A DNA stretch of 64,000 nucleotides from Limanda limanda (GCF_963576545.1 NC_083656.1:5393686-5457685); one strand, 5' to 3'. Counted from the first letter of the stretch, positions 43,264 through 55,784 are shown. Translations and numbers: made by a program. Notes: generated by a model from the letters alone, not told the origin.

Positions 43264-46200
43264 TCACAGTGGGCTTTCATTGGCACATGCGTCATTCTTT
43301 TCCTTGTTGACTTGACTGTACTTCAGCAGCTCTGGAAAAGACAGAGTAATTCAAAACTCAGCAAATGTTAAATTAACATTGGGGTAAAGCCATTCGTATG
43401 AAAATGCACAAAACTATTTGATCGGTGGTGCGATGAATGAAAACTCACCTGAAGGACTGTGACTTATATTTCTTTCATTTCATAACATCAAACATTATCC
43501 TTACTTAATTATTTTTCAAGAATTATTAGGGATGAAAAATAGTGATGTGTGTCATACCTTCTTTAAGTCTCTTATTTTCTGCTGATAGTGTTTTGAGCTG
43601 CTCTTCCAGCACGACACATCTGGCACAACCTGCAACACAAGCTGAATCATTACTGTGGACGAGGTCTCAGTCAATTTTTATTTCCTCTTTATATACAATG
43701 TTAGTTTAGTAACAGTGGTTTCCTCATTTATACATCCTCTGTGACTCGCACTTCCTCCAGCGAACACTGTTACTATCCAGAGACCAGAGGTGTAAAGTAA
43801 CGAATTACATTTGCTCACGTTACTGAAATTGAGTCGTTTTTTCGTGTACTTTGTAATTTGAGTCGTTTTTGGAATGGGTAATTTTACTCTTACTTAAGTA
43901 GATTTTAACCGAAGTATTGTACTTTGCTACATTGAAAATTACAACCGTTACTGAGTAAAACAAAAACATAGTTCAGGGCGCAAGGCAATTTAAATATACA
44001 GTGGGACAGCGGCATTTTAACTTTTTATTTTAGCTGTCATTGACATGTTAAATGTTTAATGTTTGACATGTTTAATGTCATTGCACTTAAATTTGTAAAG
44101 ATCTCCTTTAATTAAAAATAACTGTTTTTGGATTGGATTTATGACCCCTTGTCCTTTTTTGCACTGTATAGGAGCGGCCCCCATCAAGTTGTTGGAAGAA
44201 AAAAGTAACTTTTACTTAGAGTACATTTTAAATGAACTACTTTTTACTTTTACTTGAGTAGATTTTTAGATGGGTACTTTTACTTGTACTTAAGTAAAAT
44301 TTCATCAAAGTAGAAGGTACTTTTACTTGAGTACAATATTTCAGTACTTTTTACACCTCTGCCAGAGACACCAGTTTGAGCTCCATTTCAACTACCTGTG
44401 TCACTTCTTTACTGATGTAAATATACATTTTGCAGCATTATAAAACAATCCAGTGTAAGAATTGGCCACAAAAATCTACATATACAGACTAGGTTTAACA
44501 CAAGGTGTCATCTACAGAAAAACATGGATGTGCATTAAACACAGACATCCAATTCCTAAGATCTTATTATGCAGATGATGTATGAACAATTCCCTTCCTG
44601 CAGTCCCAGCTTACCATGTCCTTGTGGTTTAACTAGCTGAGATCTATGGTGGTTTACGGGCAGTTTCTGGTTTCTGATTCTGCTGGCTGCATTGCAAGAT
44701 GTCATGTTTTCTGCAGCAGCAGCACTGACGGGCACTGCAGCGTCTGAAAGGCACGTAGCACGGTAAGTAAGTAGCTCACTAAAAGTCAAGAGCTTTGCAT
44801 AACAGAAGAGTGTGGCATTTGTCCAACCTACCATCTCTTTGGGCTTTAGCTGGTAACACTCTCTGGTTACAGCTGGTTCCAAGCCGTTTCGGGTTTTTCA
44901 ATCCGTTCCCAGCATCAGAGGCAGTTGAGGTCTCAGCGCCACTGGATGATGGTACAGGACCGTCTGACAGGAGAAGATATGTTGTTTTTAACACTATCAC
45001 AATAACAGCTGAGTTGTTTTAGTCAGCGGGGTTGGATCCAACAATGAGTCCTAACAACAGAAGTCCTACAAAATAAAGATCGGTTGTAATGTACAACTAC
45101 ACATTTACCTGTTTTCTTCCTCTTTGGTGTTGGCAAAGGTTCACCTCTGATAAACGTGCGCTTCTTTGGTTGTGTAATCTTTGTCCCAGGGTTAGCAGCT
45201 GATAAAAAAAGTATATCACAAGATAGTTTTAGACGATACTCCAGGTCCTTAGTCCTCAATGATTGCAATATTACAAACCAAAAGGTAAAGCAATTTCAAC
45301 CATGTACTGATACATTTTTGCACATATACTTTTCCTATTCATAACTGACCAAAACAATCTAAGCCTACAGTCTGACCACTGTATTATCACCTGCAGGTCC
45401 AAGGTTACTTTTAGCTGAAGGAGGCCTGAGTCCTGGTGCAGGTCTCTGGAGGCCTGATGGAATGCTGCTCAGCGGGGGTCTCGGCAGGCCAGTGTTGGGC
45501 TGCTTGGAAGCTGACATCAGCAGAGGGAAGATGGAGAGAGATGTAAATAATGTGCGACCAAAGACTTCTCATACAGAAGCCATTACACTGATGTACACAA
45601 CACTGATGTAAAGCAAAATGAAACTATTTTGTGTAAACAAATATTTCACGAAATACAAAAAAAATTGCACCAGTGCCTACAAATCTCATCCCATTTTAAT
45701 AATTTACTGTAAATATTTACAACTGTTTTCCACTAATCCCATTCTAAAAAGACGACTACATACTGCTTACCAGTTGTTGTAGGACGCAAGTTGTAGGAGC
45801 TTGAAATCCCTGTGATCTTAAACAGAAGATGTCAACAAGAGAAGATCATCAACACAAGCAGGCAGCGCTTGTTCTCTGGTCTCAATTATAAAAATTGTGA
45901 CTTTAACAGATGATACTGACAAAGACCAAAATAGTTCATTTGATATATTCCTTTAAACAGAAATGCCATTAATCATTTGTACAAAAAAGACGTATCAGTC
46001 AAGCCCTACCCCCGGTGCTGAAGGTGCAGGGAGTTTCACGGCTTCAGTCTGGGTTCTCTGTCTCGTCATGGGCAGTCTTGAAGTTGCCGGATCACATCTT
46101 CCTGGAAGTGCGGAGGTTGGGTGGTATTTCAAAAGCTGTGAGGCAGCTTTCAAAGGAGGCAAGTGGGATCTGGCTGGCGGTTGCATCAGGGTTTTTCGGT

Positions 46201-48400
46201 TTGTGATTAAATTGGATGGAACATCGGGTGGCACCTGAACGACCTGCTTACTGGCTCCGTCCCCATAAAGCCTCTTCTGTGCCGCGATGGCTTTGCCCAT
46301 GTCGTGTTCAGAGCCGAAGTTGACAACTTTACAGTGAGGCATCGGCGTTGAAGTTACCAACGAGTCTACCTTCAAATCTAAAGTGTCATCCAAATTGAAA
46401 GTGTGTGCTTGGTTGTTTTCCGTATCCATGCCTTGATGGCCCAAACTTTCGGAAAGACCGTCTGGCACAGATTGTGAATGATACTTTGTCTCAAGTCTAC
46501 TCACTGCCGGAGCTACAGCGACACCTGGATTAGCTTCAAATGTCTTCTCAGGTGTGTCAGCCATCTTGACATCTGGGTCTGCACTAGCTGTCCCATTTTG
46601 TTTGGATACTTCAGGTGTGTGGACCTCAGAGGTGTTGTCTTTAGAGTCAAAGGTTGGATTACAGACTTTTGAAGGAGAGGGTTTGTCCAAGGTATTCTGG
46701 AGACTGTCGCTTGAGCTGGTTTCTGATATTGTTATCGTGCCATTCGGTTTACAAGGTTGATTATCAAAAGTGTTGTTCTTGAGGCAAAATGTCGCTGCAC
46801 CGGTTTCCCCTAAAGCACTAGTGCCACAGGTTTTCTGAAGGGAATGTATATCAAAAGTCTCGTTCTCTACATTACCCGACTCACCTGACTTAGCAGCTGA
46901 ACTATTCTGATTGGTATCAGGGGAAGTTTCAGTGGCGTTCTGAGCGTCAGCACTAACCTGATCTGCAGCCACAACTGTTTTGGGAGTGTTTACATTAGAT
47001 TGTGGAAGATCCAGAGTCCTGTTCCGAGGGCAGGATGTTTGATCAGTGGTATTTAAGTTAGTGGAGGCGCTCAGATCAGAGCTCGTTTGCAGATCTTTGC
47101 CCGTTGACTCAGTATCGCGTCTGGTAAGCAGCTCTTCCTCGTTAGCCTCCACAGCTGTAGAAGTTTCCACGGGTTCGACATGAATCTCAATGGTGACATT
47201 TTTTAAACTGGTGTTATTCTTCACATCTAAGGTGGCGATTTGTGACGCAGTACTCTGAACTGACATGTCGCTGGAGGAGCTCATGTCGCGAGTCACATTA
47301 GAAGGAAGAATCTCGAGTGTGTCCTCAGCTGATGTTTGACTCTTCATGCTTTGTCCACTGAGCTCTGAGGAGGAGGAGCTGTTTTCTAAAACACTACCCA
47401 CAGAAATATCCTGAGTTGCTCCCAAAGAAGACTTCACGTTTTCCTGCACAGACTTTGATTGTTCGCTAAATGAGCTTGTGGTGTTGGTGACACCGCTAGT
47501 AAGAGTACTTGACAGTTCTTCACTTTGCTTCATGTCCGGTCTGTCAGGCTCTGCCACAATCAATCCACTGAGGTCTGATGAAGGCCTGCTGGCTTTCACA
47601 GCATCCACTGGGGGAACATCCTGTGTAACTTCCATATTGGACATGTCTGCTCCCGGTGAAAGCTCTGAATCACGAGTAAGTTCGAGGAGAGTAATTTCTG
47701 GGAAATATCTTTCATCCAGCCAGCGCTCACGCTGACCATTCCTGTCAGGGGTGTCGACCATCTTAGCATTCTGATCTGTACCAGCTGTTGAGCCATTATG
47801 TTTTGACAGTTTAGGAGGCTGGATGTCAGAGGTGTTTCCTTCATTGCTAGTTATATGCATTGTGGAATCATACGTACAATCAAGGAGAGTAATTTCTGGC
47901 AGGCATTCATCCTGCAGCCAGAAAGGAGAATACTTATCGCCTGATGGTCGACCAGAATGGCTACTAGAGGGATTCGAGTTGGGATGTTGGCTCCACCCTC
48001 CAGTTGATTTTTTATAACTTGTTCCACCAAAGGAAAAAAAGGGAACACCGGGATGGGGACTGTTCCCACATTTCAAAGGCTCTGGAGATGGAGGTTTGTT
48101 TCCAATGTTTAAGTATTTTAAAATGGGTGTTAGGGCAGAATGAAGGCCAGACAGCCGTGACTTTGGCTGGGCTCCACCACTGACGCTTCCTGGGGCTGGG
48201 GTTGCAAAGGTGCAGTTCTCAGAGAGAGGCTTATTTTCTCCACCTGGATCTGCTGAGGAATATCCAGCCATGGCTCCTTGGACCTGGAGCTTTGAGGTCT
48301 CAGCTGCAGCGGCGCCTCCGGGTGGAATATTTTCACGAAATTCCTCAGCTTCTTCATTTTCTTGAATAGACGAGGTTTCCAGTGTCGACTCATCGGCCAT
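43264..48400 (-). CDS. Unrecognised 1015-residue Ser/Thr-rich protein with C-terminal leucine heptads (eight coding exons)
   Basis: I do not recognise this gene. Coding exons: 48400-46010 (797 residues), 45816-45771, 45510-45391, 45198-45109, 44963-44832, 44743-44615, 43629-43558 and 43331-43264; all junctions keep frame. The start MADESTLETSS has a good context (CCATCATGGCC). The upstream exon (donor after 49109) reads in frame but has no ATG after a stop, so it is 5'UTR. Visible parts: acidic N-terminus; TPILKYLNIGNK (about 91-102); two copies of WL-x-E-xx-PEITLL (about 161-173 and 227-239); long Ser/Thr/Asn/Asp-rich region; a proline-rich linker (LPRPPLSSIPSGLQRP); a bipartite basic cluster (QPKKRTF, TPKRKK) suggesting nuclear import; and a short final coiled coil, CVVLEEQLKTLSAENKRLKE. 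No catalytic domain is seen. The composition and the promoter suggest a mitotic or chromosome-associated protein, but that is inference. A hAT element sits in the intron between 43629 and 44615. Confidence 0.85.
43785..44361. mobile_element. 577-bp non-autonomous hAT-type transposon with 8-bp target duplication
   Basis: The element starts CAGAGGTGTAAAGTAACG and ends TACTTTTTACACCTCTG, giving inverted termini CAGAGGTGTAAA. It is flanked on both sides by the identical 8-mer CCAGAGAC (43777-43784 and 44362-44369). An 8-bp duplication with CAG-type termini is the hAT superfamily signature. Subterminal regions are full of ACTTTTACTTGAGTA-like repeats, as expected for transposase binding. There is no transposase ORF. 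It lies in an intron of the unrecognised gene. Confidence 0.95.
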
Positions 48401-49108
48401 GATGGAGAACTTCTCGTCTTCTTTCACACTTCTTTTAGGTGTCTTCTCAGATGCAGCCTGTGGATTAAAAGATTAAAACGATGGCAAACATCTTTACATT
48501 ATTGTCATCATATCAACATCCTAGTTTCCAGTATGAATCTAGTGAGCCTGCACACCATCTTAGATCAGCTGATTGTATGTTGTCCTTCCTAGTTACTGCT
48601 TTTAAAACCTTCTGGGTGAATGTTAATTTACTGTTTTTATTTATTGATGTTTTATCCTGTTGTGCAGTACTTTGTAACTTTGTCAAGAAAGTGCTATTGC
48701 TGTTGTTATTAATATTATTAAAGGCAGATCTGAGACAGGCTTTTGTTTAAAAACACAAATACGTTTCTAACACTTTACGACAGATAACATTTTCCATACC
48801 ATTTCCCACATCATCATCATGAAAAATGTCACATTATTATTTCTTTAAAGTTTAGATCCTGAGCAAAAGTTGAGGTCTGACATGATCAGTTGAGGTTATA
48901 TTAACTTTAATTAGGTCAAAACATAAAAGTTCAGCTAATAACCATAACTCCAGTCAACACAGAGAAGTCACAGACACATAAACAACATGAAACAATCACT
49001 GACGGATGTTGTTTTTGTTATTTTAAGGAGGTGACAGCCCCAGGAGAAGCTAAGCTAACGTTAGCTCGGTAACGTGACCGTCAGTTAGGAGGCTTTTTAA
49101 CAACTTAC

Positions 49109-49320
49109 GTCAGCAGGAACTTCCGAGTGAACTTTATCCTTGAAAATACTGAAACAGGTTTTCTAAACAAATGGATCTGAACCACGAGTCCACTGATAAA
49201 AGTCAGAAATACGAGTGAAACGTCACATCTCGAACTTCAACTGAAGCAACAGAGCAGCCGCTCCAGTTCAAAGTAGAAGTCTCCCTCACGCTCATTGGAC
49301 AGATCCAACCAATAAGAGCC
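49109..49320 (-). promoter_or_regulatory. 5'UTR exon and promoter of the unrecognised gene; CCAAT pair plus CHR-like site
   Basis: On the minus strand the noncoding exon ends GCTGAC/GTAAGT at 49109. Upstream lie an inverted CCAAT box (ATTGG, 49309-49313 on plus as CCAAT), a direct CCAAT box (plus ATTGG at 49294-49298) and, 21 bases further on, TTTGAA (plus TTCAAA, 49267-49272), the core of a cell-cycle homology region. No TATA box is visible. CCAAT plus CHR is the arrangement of G2/M genes bound by NF-Y and DREAM/MuvB; whether it works here is untested. Confidence 0.45.
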
Positions 49321-50828
49321 CGATCACTTCTTCTTCGTGTGCACTGTGAGCGGTGTTCATAGAGGAAAGAGCAGCACTGCCACCTGCTGTCTCCATGGAA
49401 AGAGAAGTCCTAATTAACTACTTCTCATTAAACAAGTTTCTTTTTCACTGAAGCTTTATTATAAAACTCAAACACGACACGACGAACATCTCATCACTTT
49501 ATCCAGTTTGACAAATACAACAAAAAATAAATCCATTTCTATATGATCATCAAATCTTCACACCATTCATCTTCATCACTCGTTTGTGGGCGTCCTCAGT
49601 CTGGGACCCCCAAAAGGTCAACAGACCATGGTCGTGTGTGTACTATCAAATATAAATATTCAACTCAGCGCTGAGTGCAAAGTTGTATTCCTGCAGGAAA
49701 CATTGACCTACTGATGAAAACTGCTGAACAGTGGATGTGAAACAATGCAACTGCAGTGAAAACAAACTGATCTCACCGGGTTGTATTGCTCTCATAAAAA
49801 GAGGAAACGCCTTCAGGGAAGTTTCCAAACAAACAAGTAGACATCTTGTTATAGTTTCCTGTTTTTAAATGTATTTTTCACAATTCAAACTATTGCGGTT
49901 TTCTCAGACCTCACACTTAACCTTAATACTTGTATGTTGATTCCCCTGAACTGCGATTGTGACAATAACAAGTTGCAGGATGTTCACTTCTGTAACCTGA
50001 TGATCAGAAGTAGGCCAAAGATTTCACACAAGACAGATGAGTCAAACATTTCCCTTTTATGTCCCAGTTAAAAGTTTCTATTATACAAATGTAATGACAG
50101 CAGAGTTAAATTTTCTTTGCATTTTCAGTCTTTGTATAGTATGAATTGTTACAAAATTGAACAATACAGCTACCACCATGAATTACTCCATCCAGTTTTA
50201 TTACAACCGTACATAAAGTGTCACAATGAGAATGTAAGAAGTAAAAGAGACAAATGGCAGTTTTTGTGCAAAAAACATCATCAGAATCGCCACCAACACC
50301 CGAGCGTCAAGAAAACACAGTTAGAAACGGGCCCTGAAGAGCAGGATCCGTGCAGTACCAACAGCACTCTGAACACAGTCACGGTTTTATTCCTCATGTT
50401 AATAACGTTAGAGATCACATCAGTAGCTCTGCTGTAAACACACGGATGTTACTGGACATCACTGACAATTGAATTAGACTTTAAAAGCCCGTTTTAAAGA
50501 GGGCACCCTATCTTTGGCCTGCACCGGGAGGAGTCGGTTCCTTGGTCCTTCTGCATCAAACGGATTGATTGGTTCTACTTTAACTTTTGGTCATCTGTTC
50601 AAATATAAATATAGGTTAATATCTTAATATAAAAATAAGGCACGTTTCGTGCTCCTTCTAGTGGCAATTGTGGTCACATGTTTATGGGCATTTTGTCATC
50701 GCCCACAAAGCCACATTCTGTGTTATGGAACAACGAATGAATCAGAGCAGATTTCTGCTTCTTCATCTTCAAGGGGACAGTAAAAGTGATCCTTCAAAAG
50801 TGTCTGAGTGCAGCTTTGATCGCTCTGC
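49321..50828. other. Intergenic region, mfsd13a 3'UTR at the right
   Basis: The right part is the 3' untranslated region of mfsd13a up to an AATAAA signal at 50386-50391 (minus strand). The left part is the distal promoter flank of the unrecognised gene. I see no exon or clear repeat. Confidence 0.5.
50386..50391 (-). promoter_or_regulatory. mfsd13a: Candidate polyadenylation signal of mfsd13a
   Basis: Plus-strand TTTATT gives AATAAA in the transcript, about 440 bases after the stop at 50829. Another AATAAA lies further downstream near 50190. Confidence 0.45.
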
Positions 50829-53800
50829 TCATATAGCCTTGACATCGATGAGGTGGCCGTGCTGGGCCGACTGTCTCAGGGTCTTGATCCCTTGCAGTTT
50901 GCGGCCGTGAAGTGTGAAGCGGGACCAGGCGGCCAGCTGGAGCAGGGCACAGGTGATAGGCACGAACACCAACATGTAGAAGCAGCCCAGGCGGAGGGGC
51001 GGAGTCCCTGAGCCGGAGGCAACGTCAGGCACAGCAACCAGAGAGTCCTTCACCGGTTCCCTATCGAAAATATCATAACCTGGGACAGAGAGGAAATAGT
51101 CACACATTCAAATATACCTCTCAGTATGGATGATTCAAACTGAAAGAATAGGATGACTGACACCCCAATAATAAACAGATGAAATATTCAAATTGTTTCG
51201 TTTTGAATGTACGGCAAAGATAGTGTGGTTTGAAATAAGCTTAGCGCCACCCTGTGCTGATTTGTCCAGTTGTGTATTTCAGTCACACAACACATTACCA
51301 ACAGTTTACACATTGGTCCATTTACACACTAATAACTCAAAAGAGCTGGAGTTCTAGTAATTTGAAAGGCAAATACACAACGACATAAATTTGCATCAGT
51401 TGGTCATGTGTACTTCCTTATGGAGGATCCAGTGTGTCTGTACCTGTGTAAACACACAGCAGCCAGGTGCCAATGAGTGGGGCGAAGGTCTGGCCAGGTT
51501 TGGTGAGCAGGGCGACCATCCCGAACAGGAGAGCGGAGGCGGCCTGCTGCCGTCGGTTCACCACAAAGTCTTCGTCCACCAGGTCGGAAATGACCAGTTT
51601 CAGCAGCTTGCACGTCCCCTCTGTAAACACTCGATTACTGGGAGGGAGAGAGGGAGGGTTACACTCATCAATCCGAACGGAAAACAAAGTAGTTCATCAT
51701 TCATGTGCTGAGAGCAGCTTCTGGAGACGGAGACAGAGAAAGCTTAAGTGCACCTGTCTGTAAAACCACATTAAATTATGTGATCTAACAACATTATCCC
51801 CCTCATCATACGCATAGCTCAGCCTGAGGGTTTGAGAGAAAGGAACAAAATCATTCTGACACTTTTCACTTCTACCACAGCTGTGAATAATATGCAGAAC
51901 ACACACTCAGCTGCAAGTGCTCGACAAGGCAGTCGCATCCTGCTGTTAACTACAAGAGCAGCTCTGTTATTTAACATTCACAATGGGATAAGATGCCTGA
52001 CTGAATAAAAACCTTTAAAAACACTCCTTATCTGAACAGATCTGTAGATAGAGGTTGTTTTTAAAGCTTTTTGACGCAAATTCATGATTTAGGGTAACAT
52101 AAATAAAGAACTGCGTAGTGAAGTTTGTTGGAAAAAACTTGTTTAACTCAATATTTGGAAACAATCTGTAACAAATGTTGAGTTAAGTCAGTGTCTTTGT
52201 GAATGTTCTGCAAGAAGCAACCCAAACATCCTTGATAAAGTGATGTTGATAAGTGATATAAAACAAGCAAACAAAAGTACAAGCTGTCACCCATCAGATC
52301 CCTGATGCATGTCCACGGCCGTACCTAGCAATGAAGATGCACAGCAGATAAATGTGGTCGGCCCCTGCCAGCACCATAAACACACCAAGTCCCAGCTTGA
52401 GCATGAACAGCCAGCGGATAATCTGGTAAACCCCGTAGCGCTGGCACAGTGTGAGGAAATACAGGTTGTTCAGGTGGGGGGCAATGTAAGAGATCCCTGC
52501 ATGGAAGCAGAAGACAGAAGCATTAAAAATGATGAAAACAAATCAGCAGAAATAATATAAGAAATTTAGGATGGATGCAAACAAACAAAACTACAAATAA
52601 ACCTAGATAATGCTATTATAAGTTGTTCTTGTCTGTATAGTTTCATCACACCTGCATTGAAAAGATGTGAGAGTTAATGCTTGTTTCTTAAATATAGAGA
52701 CCTTACCGAGTAAGAGAGAACCTGTGGAGGCAGAAATGTTGTCAGAGAGGAGATGTTCCAGGAAAAGAGGAAAGAAGTTGTTGTTGAAGTGGCAGTGAAA
52801 TACCTGCATGGGGAGAAACAACATGAATAGAATATCACTGGACGTCGAAGTAAAAAGTACTCTGATTCAAGTAAAAATGCATCTTCACAATTTTATAGTT
52901 ATTGTAATTGAATCACTAGAAAAAACGTGACTCCATAGGGTCAGCGATACTTTTACTTTTTACATGCCTGCTTTGACAACTAGTACAAATTAATCTTGTG
53001 AAAATAATCCGCCCAAACTTTTAATTCTGTTTCACGTAAAGTGATTATCTGTCATTCCCACTTTATATCTCCCAGCCCTCGTAGCACAATAAACAGTATC
53101 TCACCTGAACAAGATTCATTGACACAAACCACAAGAAATTCTTCTGTCTGGAGAGCTGCTTGAGGTACAGTCCAATCGTGACAGGTTTCTCTGGTTGGTT
53201 TAGTGCTGCATGGCCAATACTCAATCTGGGACAAAGCAAAAGAGAGTGAAAGGAGTGAGATTGAGAGGAGCAACACCAAAGTTATTCAGAATTTCTAAAT
53301 CCATTAAAAATCCTTACTCTTTGAGCGTTAGTGCCTCATCCTGTCTCGGACGGACTTCCTTTTGAAAACGACGCTGTAGAACCCTGGACACTAACAAAAA
53401 GCCCATGATGGAAAAAGCTGCCAGAGCCACGCAGAAGAGACGGAATTTGTAAAAATCCTCCTTGTTCCAGAAATAATAGGACAGAAAAACGGAGAATGAG
53501 CCCAGAGCGCTGAACACCGAGCAGTGGAAGTTGAGGCGCGTGCGATCTGTGGCGGACACGGCGAGGTCGGCCATCAGGGCGCTGTGGTGGAGGTCCACCA
53601 TGGTGAGGAAGCCGTCGTACACGCACAGGCACAGCATGAACTGCAGGCCTGGCCTGGCCCACGCCACCCAGAAGGCCAGGAAGGACAGAGCGAAGAGGGG
53701 GCCATTTGTGGAGAGAGCCTTCAGGCGCTTGAGCACCACCTCCGGAGTTGTGATCGCAGAGCCCGTCCTGGGGGGGGGGGGGAACAAGATGTCGACAGGA

Positions 53801-54909
53801 ATAAGACACAACTTTGAGCTTGGTGATGATGTAAGACACAAACAAGTAATGCCAAAGGTAATGTTTTAATACTTTTAAGCTTTTGGAGAATTTTATATGA
53901 AGGTTTACTTCAGCGTTATATAACCACCTATTTAAATACAGAAAAGGAAAAATACGAACACAATGTAATAAACAAATCATATTGTAAAACTAAAATTCAT
54001 TCATGAAAATACTGAGCTACACTTTGCTTTATGATAGTGAAACACAAACATAGGTGTCAGGTTCTTGTTGCATCTGATAAGAATCAATGCTGGAACATTT
54101 GCATGGGCTCCTTTTCCGTCACATGTTTGTTTAGATCTCACTGTGTAGGAAGCCCACATTAGACACATATTTGTTGACCTCTGGGTTTTCTCAGAGAGAA
54201 CTGAGGAAGAAGGTCGGGTGGAGACACTTACTGAGGAGAGCTGAGGAAGGAGCGATCACTCAGCCATCCAAACAGAGGGTCATTCAGGCTGTTCCATAGA
54301 AGGAACACCGTCTGTGGAGCATCAGAGAGGAAGTCAGGACAATTATATAAATAAATATGTAGAAACATGGATTTATTGATATCAAGTTTCTGACAGTTTA
54401 AAGTAGGATAACAGCAGATTTGTTAAATTAAGCTCTTGTGTCTTTTATATGTTTATGGTGAGGAAATGAGGGGAAAAGAGAGACTTGCAACACAATAGAT
54501 CTAAATAACTGTGATCCAGATGCAGAGTCTGACCTCTGTGACCATTAATCACTGAAAATATTACTGAGAACGATATACTTTTAGACTTTATTTACAGAAT
54601 AATAATGTAAAATACTTGAGAGTGCCAAGTAATAGGTTCCTCTCAAATAAGGAATTCCATTTAGACATAAACACTCTTAACTTTCCAGAGTTTATCATCT
54701 TCTGGGTATAAATAGTCAGACCCCAGTTTCTTTTCACTTACCTCTCCCACCCAGAAGGAGACTTTATCAATCTTGTAGACGGACACGAAGGTCTCCATGT
54801 AGTAAAGCAGGAACACATTGTGGAGGATGGAGGTGAACAGGGCCAGTGAGCCGTACAGCACCGCAGTAGAGAAGACAACTTGCGAGCAGCCCCAGACGCT
54901 CCTGCCCAT
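50829..54909 (-). CDS. mfsd13a: Mfsd13a/Tmem180-like major facilitator family membrane protein (complete, eight coding exons)
   Basis: MFSD13A (TMEM180) is a multi-pass membrane protein of the major facilitator superfamily with unknown substrate. Coding exons: 54909-54742, 54311-54232, 53767-53318, 53225-53105, 52803-52707, 52496-52325, 51637-51444 and 51079-50829; the sum is 510 residues (human 517). Conserved blocks: [19 protein letters not shown] near the N-terminus, [20 protein letters not shown] spanning exons 1-2, [80 protein letters not shown] and [20 protein letters not shown]. About ten to twelve hydrophobic segments are present. The start is fixed by the family N-terminus. The coding start exon begins at an acceptor (exon start 55004) and carries two short upstream ORFs. 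Fish also have an mfsd13a-like paralogue, so which of the two this is cannot be settled here. Confidence 0.94.
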
Positions 54910-54918
54910 TCTCCTTTC

Positions 54919-54998
54919 TCAATCTCTCTGCTCCTTCCTGTCTTCGAGCCAAGCTGCAAACATCTCACGGCCTGGCCGACCCAGGGTCACCACTTCAT
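54919..54998 (-). promoter_or_regulatory. mfsd13a: Two upstream ORFs in the mfsd13a leader
   Basis: Between the acceptor (exon start 55004) and the main ATG (54909) there are two ATGs with in-frame stops: a four-codon ORF at 54998-54987 (Met-Lys-Trp-stop) and a 15-codon ORF at 54963-54919, MFAAWLEDRKEQRD. The second ends nine bases before the main ATG. Both would be expected to reduce translation of the main frame if this leader is used. Confidence 0.55.
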
Positions 54999-55784
54999 CG
55001 TAGCCTGCCAAAACAAAAAAAAGTGATTTTATGTTCAGAAGGCAAGGGAGAAAGTGTCCTCTCACTGAAACATTACAGGCAGACTGTTAACGTGAAAAAG
55101 CTACAGACATTAGGGAGTATTCCTGTACGTCACTGCAGCGTCTCGTGGTGAAATCTCAGCATGAATAACCCAAAACCCTAATCTCTCACATTCCTGATTC
55201 GGTCTCCTCACACAGGTTCAGCAGACTAAAAGGAGCTGTGGTACGGTAAGTGTTCATTAGTTAGGCTGAGGGCCATTGCTTCCTTTCCCTCCGGCCCACT
55301 ACCAGCTGTGCATTTGAGTAAAACAGTAATTTCCCTCAGTCATTTTTATGATGACTCCACCTCACTGTTCCAACCGCCCTTCTTCACAGTGAAACCACAA
55401 CAGGGAAGTCACATGACCGTCTCCGCAGGCTCAGTGCTTTCACTGGGCTTTAGTATCCTCAGGTGTCATATTCAACATTGTGTTGTGATGGTGCCTGGAG
55501 TGTGCTACTCTGTAATTTACCAGTAAATGCAAAGGGTGTGGTATTAGTTTTGCAAGGCGCAACATAATGATATCTCTGTGTCACATCAGCCTGGGAAATA
55601 GAACGACACACATATTCGAGATCGTATCTACGTCAAGGCCCAACCACAGTCCCCTTGCATTTAATCGAGCTGCTGCAGATTTCACACACTCAGAGATATC
55701 AGTTCCCTTAGACTTCTTCCATTGAGGTTCCTGAATTATTGTGAAATGTTGCAAAACAGATAACTCATTTTATGGGTTCTTGCT

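Noticed and set aside
47478..47735. Plus-strand ORFs within 45995-48427
   Set aside because: They are shadows of the single large minus-strand exon of the unrecognised gene.
48401..48460. Upstream extension of the unrecognised protein (AASEKTPKRSVKEDEKFSI)
   Set aside because: The frame is open back into the preceding exon, but that exon has a stop and no ATG in frame, so translation most likely starts at 48400.
53524..53869. Plus-strand ORFs of 97-112 codons
   Set aside because: They are antisense to mfsd13a exon 3, which has strong family similarity.
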